DNA of 64,000 bases. Source: Bordetella genomosp. 5 (GTDB lineage: Bacteria; Pseudomonadota; Gammaproteobacteria; Burkholderiales; Burkholderiaceae_B). The stretch's first letter is position 1; the number at the start of each line of letters is the position of its first letter. This document shows, piece after piece, positions 17,572-24,186 of this stretch. The notes under the pieces were generated by a model that ran no database searches, was not told the origin of the DNA, and worked only from the letters and a program-made list of their open reading frames with translations. Location: NCBI RefSeq assembly GCF_002261475.1, contig NZ_NEVN01000004.1, positions 248,001 through 312,000 on the forward strand, in the 5' to 3' direction. Made by a program: the position numbers and the translations under genes.

Positions 17572-18362
17572 TGGCGCCCAAGCATATTCCCCTCCTCACC
17601 GCGGCTGAGGCCGATCAGGCGCGCGTCGCCGCCAAGCTGGCCGCCGACGTGCTCGCCATGATCGCCGAGCACGTGCGCCCGGGCGTCACCACCGACGAGC
17701 TGGATCGCATTTGCCACGATTACATCGTGCAGCACCAGAAGGCGACCCCCGCCAATGTCGGCTATCACGGCTTTCCCAAGACGGTCTGCGCCTCGGTGAA
17801 TCACGTGATCTGCCACGGGATACCTTCCGACAAGGTGCTCATGCGCGGCGACATCATCAATCTCGACGTCGCGGTCATCAAAGACGGCTGGTACGGCGAC
17901 TGCAGCCGCATGTACTTCGTGGGCGAGCCCAGCACGCTTGCGCGCCGCCTGGTGCGCACCACCTATGACGCCATGTGCGCCGGCATCCGCGCGGTCAAGC
18001 CGGGCGCCACGCTCGGCGATATCGGCAGCGCGATCCAGAACGTCGCCGAGAACGCGGGCTACAGCGTGGTGCGCGAGTACTGCGGCCATGGCATCGGCCA
18101 GATCTATCACGGCGACCCGCAGGTGCTGCATTACGGCCGCCCCGGCGCCGGGCTGCGTCTCGAGGCCGGCATGCTGTTCACGATCGAGCCCATGATCAAC
18201 GCGGGCCGCCGTCAGACGCGCCAACTGGCCGACGGTTGGACCGTCGTGACCAAAGACCGCTCGCTGTCCGCGCAATGGGAGCACATGGTGCTGGTCACGC
18301 CCGAGGGCTACGAAGTCCTCACCGGCTGGCCCGACGGCTTCGGCGACTACGCCCCGATCTGA
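17571..18362 (+). CDS. map: type I methionine aminopeptidase (coupled to ParD-like gene)
   Basis: Removes N-terminal methionine from nascent proteins with a dinuclear metal site. All ligands of the family are visible in the 263-residue product: D99 and D110 (NLDVAVIKDGWYGDCS), H173 (CGHGIG), E206 (FTIEPM) and E237 (QWEHMVL), plus the substrate histidine H82 (VICHGIP). It therefore looks catalytically competent. The start ATG overlaps the antitoxin-like stop by one base. The context suggests a second, conditionally expressed MetAP; the housekeeping map usually sits next to rpsB, which is not in this window. That it is a paralogue is inference. Confidence 0.95.
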   Translation: MAPKHIPLLTAAEADQARVAAKLAADVLAMIAEHVRPGVTTDELDRICHDYIVQHQKATPANVGYHGFPKTVCASVNHVICHGIPSDKVLMRGDIINLDVAVIKDGWYGDCSRMYFVGEPSTLARRLVRTTYDAMCAGIRAVKPGATLGDIGSAIQNVAENAGYSVVREYCGHGIGQIYHGDPQVLHYGRPGAGLRLEAGMLFTIEPMINAGRRQTRQLADGWTVVTKDRSLSAQWEHMVLVTPEGYEVLTGWPDGFGDYAPI

Positions 18363-18373
18363 AGCGGTGAGCG

Positions 18374-18435
18374 CGCACCTCGCCGGCCGCACCTCGCCGG
18401 TCGCACCTCGCCGGCCGCACCTAGCCGGCCGCACC
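18374..18435. repeat. 14-bp tandem repeat downstream of map
   Basis: Four units of CGCACCTCGCCGGC (18374-18429), the second and fourth with one change each, followed by a partial CGCACC. It starts 12 bases after the map stop. Confidence 0.9.
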
Positions 18436-18488
18436 CGCCTTTCAGGTGCCGGCGGCCCGCGCGCCGGCGTTTCACGTATCCTTGCCCG

Positions 18489-18665
18489 ATGAGACTGCGC
18501 CCGATTTTCGGTATCTGCGTGACGCTCGCCCTGTTCGTGGGCGGCTTGCGGGCCATGGGCGCGGCCTGGTCGCTGGTGGTGCTGCTCGTCATCATGGTGG
18601 CCGTGCTCACGGCGGTGCTCAACCGCCTCTACCGCGGCATGTACGACGAAGACGACGATTTCTGA
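18489..18665 (+). CDS. 58-aa membrane protein
   Basis: A short reading frame, MRLRPIFGICVTLALFVGG..., of 58 residues with two hydrophobic stretches (about 6-20 and 27-45) separated by RAMGAAW, and an acidic end YDEDDDF. The positive N-terminus and acidic C-terminus are what one expects of a small two-helix inner-membrane protein. Codon use is normal for this genome. It lies between map and the M23 peptidase gene on the same strand. I know no family for it. Confidence 0.6.
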   Translation: MRLRPIFGICVTLALFVGGLRAMGAAWSLVVLLVIMVAVLTAVLNRLYRGMYDEDDDF

Positions 18666-18725
18666 GGTCGTGCGCCGTCCGATCCGGTCCGCGGAACCCT
18701 CGCGCGTTCTGCCCCTCCAACCTTG

Positions 18726-19289
18726 ATGGACAACATCACCCTGGCAGGATCCCTGCGACGTGCGGTATTGCGAATCGGCGTCTGGAGCCTCATTGTCGCG
18801 GGCGCCGTCTGGGCCTGGCCGCGTCTGCCGGATGCGGCGCGGGCGCCCTGGCACATGCTGCGTCTGTCATGGCAGGACGCGCCCACGGCCGTGGCCATGC
18901 CGGTGCAGGGTGTGACGCCCGCCCGCCTCGCCGATACCTGGGGCGCGGCGCGCTCCGGCGGCCGCCGGCACGAGGGCATCGACATATTCGCTCCCCGCGG
19001 CACCCCGGTGCTGTCGGCCACCGAAGGCATCGTGAGCCGGATCGGCACCAACAATCTGGGCGGACAGGTGGTCTGGGTGTTGGGGCCGGGCGGCCAGCGG
19101 CATTACTACGCCCACCTCGACGACTACGCCGACATCAGTCACGGCCAGCTGGTGCAGACCGGTGATGTGCTGGGCTTCGTCGGCAACACGGGCAATGCCC
19201 GCGGCACGCCACCCCATCTGCATTACGGCATCTATGGCAAGGGCGGCGCCATGAACCCCTATCCCTTGCTGAAAGCCGGCGCGCGCTGA
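18726..19289 (+). CDS. M23 (LytM-type) zinc endopeptidase, membrane-anchored
   Basis: Probable peptidoglycan-active metallopeptidase. The 187-residue protein has an N-terminal membrane anchor (about 15-32) and a complete LytM zinc site: H82 and D86 in RRHEGIDIF, and the H164-x-H166 pair in PPHLHYGIY, with the conserved HYYAHLDDY around 126-134. All catalytic residues are present, so it should be active rather than a degenerate EnvC/NlpD-type activator. A TTG codon directly before the ATG is an alternative start. It follows the 58-aa membrane-protein gene by 60 bases. Confidence 0.93.
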   Translation: MDNITLAGSLRRAVLRIGVWSLIVAGAVWAWPRLPDAARAPWHMLRLSWQDAPTAVAMPVQGVTPARLADTWGAARSGGRRHEGIDIFAPRGTPVLSATEGIVSRIGTNNLGGQVVWVLGPGGQRHYYAHLDDYADISHGQLVQTGDVLGFVGNTGNARGTPPHLHYGIYGKGGAMNPYPLLKAGAR

Positions 19290-19336
19290 CGCGGCTTGCC
19301 GGCGCCACCCCGGAACGCTCTCACCCCTGACGGAAA

Positions 19337-20056
19337 TCAGCTCGCCCCGCGCGCGTCGGGCAGCGCGGCGTCCTTGCGGCGCCTGTTGCGGCGTCGCGGG
19401 GGCGGCACGTCGGCCTGCGCTCTCAGCGCCGCGAGAATGGCTTCGCACTTGTGCTTCAGATGCGTCTTGAGAATGCCGGAAAGCGAGGCGGCGTCGCGGC
19501 GGGCCAGCGCGTTGAGCATCCCCTCGTGTTCCGCCATCGCCCGTTGCCAGATGTCTTCGGTCATGGGGGATGAGAAGCGAATGCGCCGGATGCGGGCGTT
19601 GACCATGCCGTATTGCGCCACCAGCACGGGATTGCGCGTGGCGTGGATCAGCGCTTCGTGAATGCTTCGATTGGCCTCGTAGTACCGGACGCTGTCCCGG
19701 ACATCGAAAGCGCGCCGCATCGCCGCGTGCTGCGCTGCGATCTGTTCGTACTCGGCCGTGGTGATGCGCGCTGCCGCCTGCTCGCCGGCGAGTGCTTCCA
19801 GCGCGCCCGCCACGGCGAACAGCCCCTCGACATCGTCCGGCGTCACGACCGCGACCCTGGCACCGCGATTGGGCAGAAGCTCGACATGGCCTTCCGCCGC
19901 CAGCACCTTCAGCGATTCACGCAGCGGCGTGCGCGATACGCCAAACCGCGCGCAAAGTGCGGCCTCTGGCACTTTGGTGCCTGGCGCGATTTCCCCTTGC
20001 ACGAACACCTCACGCAGCTGTGCGAGCAGGGCAGTGTGGACGTATGCCTTGTTCAT
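19337..20056 (-). CDS. GntR-family (FCD/FadR type) transcriptional regulator
   Basis: A 239-residue protein with an N-terminal winged helix (VPEAALCARFGVSRTPLRESLKVLAAEGHVELLPNRGARVA) and a C-terminal FCD ligand domain (VAGALEALAGEQAA ... YYEANRSIHEALIHATRNPVL ... EHEGMLNALARRD). The histidines typical of metal-binding FCD domains are present. The tail is basic (RRRNRRRKD). It is divergent from the racemase-like/receptor cluster starting at 20260, which it probably regulates. I see no clear dyad in the 203-base gap. Confidence 0.93.
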   Translation of the reverse strand: MNKAYVHTALLAQLREVFVQGEIAPGTKVPEAALCARFGVSRTPLRESLKVLAAEGHVELLPNRGARVAVVTPDDVEGLFAVAGALEALAGEQAAARITTAEYEQIAAQHAAMRRAFDVRDSVRYYEANRSIHEALIHATRNPVLVAQYGMVNARIRRIRFSSPMTEDIWQRAMAEHEGMLNALARRDAASLSGILKTHLKHKCEAILAALRAQADVPPPRRRNRRRKDAALPDARGAS

Positions 20057-20259
20057 GCGGCGAGTATGCCGACGGTGAGCGCAAGACTGAATGCATAAAC
20101 GGCTTAAGACGCGAGTTTCGAACTTGTTCTACGCGTTGAAGCGGCGACTTTGTTGGCCTTTCGATTGTTTGCCTCGGTGGTGAATTCGTAGAGTGAACGC
20201 ATGCATTTTTCGCTCTTTTTGCCCGTTATTTCGGGCGCTTTCACCAACTGAGGACCATT

Positions 20260-21063
20260 ATGAATGCAATCCAACAAGGCATCCTGGAGATCCCAGGGTC
20301 GACGCACGATCACCGGCACTACACCAACGCGCTCGGGCCGCGCGGCGTGATCGGCATCATGACGCCCGGGCCCAACGTCAACGTCGAAAACGAGATGATG
20401 GACATGCGGCCGCGCGGCGTGATCAACGCGGTCGATCGCTACTACGTGCCGAACCAGAAGATCAATCAGAACGAAGACTGGTCGATCATCATGCGCAACG
20501 TCGCGGCCAATCTCGACGACTCCGTCCGGCGTCTCAAGGAGGCGCTGATCGATCATCTCACGCTGGGCATGTCGTCGCAGAGTTACATGGGGGGCGAGAA
20601 GGGCAGCTTCGCCTTGCTCGAACACCTCGAGAAGCTCTCCGGGATGGCGGTCACCATGGGGGCGCAGTCCGCCGAGCAGGCTCTCAAGCTGTGCGGCGCG
20701 AAGAAGATAGCGCTGCTCACGCCGTACTACCCCGTCATCGAACAGAACGCCATCAGCTATTTCACGGCGCGTGGCTTCGAGGTCGTGCATGTCGAGGGCC
20801 TCAAGTGCGAAAGCATCATTCACGTCGCTTCGCAGACCTATGAGCAGCTGGCCGATGCCACCCTGCGTTGCGAGGCCGCGCGGCCCGACGCGATTCTTCA
20901 GCTGGGCACCAATCTGGCTTATGCCCGCGTCGCCAACGACGCCGAGAAGTGGTTGCGCAAGCCCGTCTTCGCCTCCGGGCCGGTGATCTATTGGTCGGCG
21001 CTGCGCAAGATGGGGATCAAGGACCAAATGCCCGGCTTCGGCAGCCTGATGGAATTCCACTGA
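20260..21063 (+). CDS. Asp/Glu racemase-superfamily protein (maleate isomerase/arylmalonate decarboxylase-like) lacking both cysteines
   Basis: The fold family is supported by GVIGIMTPGPNVNVENEMMDMRP and by AVTMGAQSAEQALKLCGAKKIALLTPY. Maleate isomerases use two cysteines; arylmalonate decarboxylase keeps one. Here the first site reads LGMSSQS (Met104 where Cys is expected) and the second reads QLGTNLA (Gly216 where Cys is expected), with the flanking TN-L conserved. The remaining cysteines (145, 183, 204) are not at the catalytic positions. The 267-residue protein is otherwise intact, so a different chemistry or a binding function is possible. It leads a cluster with two periplasmic receptors and a DoxX protein, suggesting organic-acid metabolism. 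Confidence 0.8.
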   Translation: MNAIQQGILEIPGSTHDHRHYTNALGPRGVIGIMTPGPNVNVENEMMDMRPRGVINAVDRYYVPNQKINQNEDWSIIMRNVAANLDDSVRRLKEALIDHLTLGMSSQSYMGGEKGSFALLEHLEKLSGMAVTMGAQSAEQALKLCGAKKIALLTPYYPVIEQNAISYFTARGFEVVHVEGLKCESIIHVASQTYEQLADATLRCEAARPDAILQLGTNLAYARVANDAEKWLRKPVFASGPVIYWSALRKMGIKDQMPGFGSLMEFH

Positions 21064-21088
21064 CCCGAGCGTCAGGGAGGAGACAACC

Positions 21089-22090
21089 ATGAATACTCAA
21101 CGACGCAGGATCGTCGGTGCGCTCGCGCTGGCCTTCGCACTCGCGCCCGTCGCCACAGCCGTGGCCGCCACAACGGTGGCCGCCACGACGTCATATCCGT
21201 CCCGTGCGATCACCATCCTGGTGGGCTTCGCGCCGGGCGGTGGCACGGATCTCATCGCGCGGCAGATCGTGGGCCGTATGGCAGAGCTGCTCAAGCAGCC
21301 CGTCGTGGTCGAGAACCGTGCGGGGGCTAGCGGCGCGATCGCTGCCGGCGCCGTGGCCAAGGCCAAGCCCGACGGCTACACGCTGCTGTTGGGGCACGTG
21401 AGCTCCAACGCCATGTTGCCCGCCGTCAACCCCGACGTCAGTTACGCGCCCGACAAGGATTTCCGCGCCATCACCCTGATCGGCAGCGTTCCTCAGGTCG
21501 TGGTGGTGCCCGCGCGCTCTCCGGCACGCACGCTCGCCGAATTCATCGCGCTCGCCAAAAGCCGGCCGGGCCAACTCAACTATGCCTCGTCCGGTCTGGG
21601 CACGCAGCAGCACTTTGCCGCCGAGCTGTTCCAGCAGGCAACCGGGACCCGCATGGTTCATGTGCCCTACAAGGGCAGTGGTGCGGCCCTGGCCGACCTG
21701 ATGGCTGGCCTGGTCGACGTGAACTTCGACACGGTGCCCACGGTGCAGCAGCACATTCGCGCCGGCACGCTCAGGGCGCTTGCCGTCACGACGCGCGAGC
21801 GCGTCGCCGGCCTGCCCGATGTGCCCACCGTCATCGAATCCGGCGTGCCCGACTACGAGATCGGCGCCTGGTACATGCTGATGGGACCGGCGGCGCTGCC
21901 GCCCGATATCACCGCGACCCTCGCGAAGGCCGTCAACGAAACCATTCGCACGCCGGAGGTGGCGACCAAGCTGCTCGGGCTGGGCGTCGAAACCGCGGGT
22001 GGCACGCCGGAAGCCGCCCAGCGCTATCTCGACAGTGAAATCGCGCGCTGGAAGGCGCTCGCCATCGACAAGGGCCTGCGCGCCCGCTGA
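21089..22090 (+). CDS. Bug-type tripartite tricarboxylate receptor
   Basis: Periplasmic binding protein of the Bug (TctC) family, which is greatly expanded in Bordetella and relatives. The 333-residue product has a Sec signal (to about residue 33) and the family blocks YPSRAITILVGFAPGGGTDLIARQI, VVVENRAGASGAIAAGAVAKAKPDGYTLLLG, MVHVPYKGSGAALADLMAGLVDVNFD and LRALAVTTRERVAGLPDVPTV. A good AGGGAGGAG precedes the ATG. No TctA/TctB membrane subunits are near, as for most Bug proteins. The ligand is probably a carboxylate. Confidence 0.94.
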   Translation: MNTQRRRIVGALALAFALAPVATAVAATTVAATTSYPSRAITILVGFAPGGGTDLIARQIVGRMAELLKQPVVVENRAGASGAIAAGAVAKAKPDGYTLLLGHVSSNAMLPAVNPDVSYAPDKDFRAITLIGSVPQVVVVPARSPARTLAEFIALAKSRPGQLNYASSGLGTQQHFAAELFQQATGTRMVHVPYKGSGAALADLMAGLVDVNFDTVPTVQQHIRAGTLRALAVTTRERVAGLPDVPTVIESGVPDYEIGAWYMLMGPAALPPDITATLAKAVNETIRTPEVATKLLGLGVETAGGTPEAAQRYLDSEIARWKALAIDKGLRAR

Positions 22091-22099
22091 GGAATTTCC

Positions 22100-23188
22100 A
22101 TGACTATCCAGCATCTTCCAAACCTGTCGCGGCTGCTGCACGGCCTGTTGGCGGGGGCGCTCCTCCTGGGCATGGGTGTCGCCCGCGCGCAGGCGCCCCA
22201 GGCGCCCGCGCCGATCTTGTGGCGCATGGCGACCTCCTGGCCCGTCGCCTTGCCGCTGCTGCACGAGACGGCGGCCGACTTCGCCCGGACCGTCGCGGCG
22301 GCATCGGGCAACCGGTTGCGTATCGAGCTGATTGATCCGGCCAAACATGGCAAACCCGCGGGCCTGCTTCAGGCCGTGCAAGCGGGCGAATTCGATCTGG
22401 CGCACACCACGGCGCAGTACTACGCGGCGCAGGTGCCCGCGATCGACTTCTTCACCGCCGTCCCGTTCGGGCTCACGCCGCTCGAGCAGGAAGGGTGGCT
22501 GCACGAGGGCGGGGGCCAGGCCTTGTTCGAATCCATTCTGGCACCGCGCGGCATCCTGCCTTTGACGGCGGGGCACACGGGCATCCAGATGGGCGGCTGG
22601 TTTGCCAAGGCCATTCGTTCGCCGCAAGACCTCAAGGGGGTGCGAGTCCGTGTGTCGGGCTTCCCGGGGCGCGTTCTCGCCCGTGTGGGCGCCGTGCCCG
22701 TCAACCTCCCGCTGGGCCAGATCATTCCGGCCTTCGCCGCTGGCCAGATCGACGCGGCGGACGTCGTGGGCCCGGCCATCGATGCGACGCTGCCGCTCAA
22801 GCAATATGCGCCGCACTACATCGCGCCGTGGCATGAGCCGGACGTCGCCATGCACGTCTTCATCGATCGCGCCAGGTTTCTGGCGCTGCCGCCCGACCTG
22901 CAGGTAATCGTGCGGCAGGCGGCGCAGGCGGCGGCACTGCGCTCGGCGGCACGTGCCAATGACCGCAACGCGGTGGCCCTGGGCCAGCTGGAGGCGGCCG
23001 GGATCCGCGTGAAGGCCTTCCCGGCGTCGGTGCTGAAGGCGCTGCGCGAGGCCACGCAGACCGAGCTCGACGCGTCCGCTCAGGCCGATCCGGAGGCTCG
23101 CCGCGTGATCGAGAGCTGGAAAGCCTACAAGGCCCGCGTCGCGCCCTACAGCCTCCAAGCCGACATGGCGGTTTTCAACGTGCGCTGA
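22100..23188 (+). CDS. second TakP-like TRAP receptor, without permease genes
   Basis: A 362-residue DctP-family receptor with a Sec-type signal ending near ARAQ (residue 31). The blocks ILWRMATSWPVALPLLHETAADFA, AHTTAQYYAAQVPAIDFFTAVPFGL and GHTGIQMGGWFAKAI align with the TakP-like receptor at 6029, but it is clearly diverged and lacks the Tat signal. The gene begins 9 bases after the Bug gene and is surely co-transcribed with it. No dctQM is adjacent, so it either uses the permease encoded at 7.3-9.6 kb, another one elsewhere, or has a sensing role. Confidence 0.9.
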   Translation: MTIQHLPNLSRLLHGLLAGALLLGMGVARAQAPQAPAPILWRMATSWPVALPLLHETAADFARTVAAASGNRLRIELIDPAKHGKPAGLLQAVQAGEFDLAHTTAQYYAAQVPAIDFFTAVPFGLTPLEQEGWLHEGGGQALFESILAPRGILPLTAGHTGIQMGGWFAKAIRSPQDLKGVRVRVSGFPGRVLARVGAVPVNLPLGQIIPAFAAGQIDAADVVGPAIDATLPLKQYAPHYIAPWHEPDVAMHVFIDRARFLALPPDLQVIVRQAAQAAALRSAARANDRNAVALGQLEAAGIRVKAFPASVLKALREATQTELDASAQADPEARRVIESWKAYKARVAPYSLQADMAVFNVR

Positions 23189-23253
23189 TCGGCCACACCA
23201 AGCGCCGGCGGGCTTCCCGGCCCCCGGCCCACACCCCATTCAGCGAGGTTCTT

Positions 23254-23706
23254 ATGCGTCGCTTATCGTTGGCCCCCTGGGGCATTCTGCTGCTGCGCCT
23301 GACCATCGGTGGTCTCTTCATCGCGCATCTCTATTGGAAGTTCTTCCTGTTGCCCGGCGGCGTCTCGCAATGGATCCAGTTGCTGCACAACAACGGCTAT
23401 GGCCCGCCGGTCGCCTGGTATAGCCTGACCGCGGAGTTCGCGGGCGCGATTCTGATCACGGCCGGTATCGGCACCCGGCTCTTCAGCCTCTACGCCTTGC
23501 CTTTCATGATCGGCGCCGCGCACTTCTGGGCGGTGCGCAAAGGCTTCTTCTTCACCAATGCCGGCTCGGAGTTGCCGGTGGTGTGGGCGGTCCTGCTCGC
23601 CGCTCAGGCGCTGCTCGGCCCGGGGCGCTGGGCGCTGCAGAACGCCCTGTGGCCCGAAGGCACCCGGCGTGTGCCGGGCGGCGTGCATGAGGGGGGCATG
23701 GCCTGA
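23254..23706 (+). CDS. DoxX-family membrane protein
   Basis: A 150-residue, four-helix membrane protein with the DoxX start ILLLRLTIGGLFIAHLYWKFF and the YSLTAEFAGAILITAGIGTRLFSLYALPFMIGAAHF segment. DoxX-like proteins are linked to thiol/oxidative metabolism in some bacteria, but no general activity is established. It is the last gene of the GntR-adjacent cluster, 65 bases after the TRAP receptor. Confidence 0.88.
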   Translation: MRRLSLAPWGILLLRLTIGGLFIAHLYWKFFLLPGGVSQWIQLLHNNGYGPPVAWYSLTAEFAGAILITAGIGTRLFSLYALPFMIGAAHFWAVRKGFFFTNAGSELPVVWAVLLAAQALLGPGRWALQNALWPEGTRRVPGGVHEGGMA

Positions 23707-23773
23707 GGCGTGTCCGGCCCGGGCTCCGGGCAGGGTGGGGGCGGCCGCACGCGTAGGTGGGCGGCCGCCGTCG

Positions 23774-24040
23774 TTATGCGCCGTCGTCGGAGGCGGGAGG
23801 CATCCGGCTGAACGCGCGGACCATGTGGGCGATGTGGTCGAACTCTTCGCGGGCAGCGCTGGCCCAGGCCGGGATTTCGAAGGGGCCGTCGGGCGGGGTG
23901 TCGTCGACATGCGTGCGCAGGTCTTCGATCAGCTCCAGCGCCATGGTGGTGGCCTGCTCATGGCCGCGGGTGGCCAGCGCGATGGCGACCGCAAGGGTTT
24001 GCCGCAAGGCCAGCAGGCGGCCGTCGAGTTCGTCGTTCAT
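23774..24040 (-). CDS. small uncharacterised helical protein (88 aa)
   Basis: MNDELDGRLLALRQTLAVAIALATRGHEQATTMALELIEDLRTH... forms an amphipathic helical protein without membrane segment or signal peptide. It then runs through a proline-rich stretch (DDTPPDGPFEIP) to a last helix EEFDHIAHMVRAFSRMP. I do not recognise a family. Start 24040 is preferred over the Met six codons upstream. It is divergent from hemN, whose FNR-type promoter begins 60 bases away. Confidence 0.6.
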   Translation of the reverse strand: MNDELDGRLLALRQTLAVAIALATRGHEQATTMALELIEDLRTHVDDTPPDGPFEIPAWASAAREEFDHIAHMVRAFSRMPPASDDGA

Positions 24041-24099
24041 CGCAAGCTTCCGTTTCAAAACCCCATTTTACGGTTTCGCCGCGGCCGCGAGCCGTGGCA

Positions 24100-24141
24100 T
24101 TGCGCCAGATCAAAACCGGCGGGTCAGTCGCCACCGATAAT
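24100..24141 (+). promoter_or_regulatory. FNR/ANR box and -10 element of hemN
   Basis: TTGCG-CCAG-ATCAA (24100-24113) matches the FNR pattern TTGAT-N4-ATCAA with a perfect right half. A -10 element GATAAT lies at 24136-24141; its expected start point (24148) places the FNR box centre at -41.5, the class II activator position. Confidence 0.75.
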
Positions 24142-24186
24142 CGTTGCATGCCGACCTCGACCCTTCGCGTGGCGGCATCTGCCGCC

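Noticed and set aside
20057-20259. GntR operator between the regulator and the racemase-like gene
   Set aside because: No convincing inverted repeat of the FadR/FCD type could be picked out by eye.
21191-23239. Long minus-strand open frame opposite the Bug and TRAP receptor genes
   Set aside because: High GC leaves the antisense strand open; the translation is His/Arg/Gly-rich without any known motif, while the plus strand encodes clear receptors.
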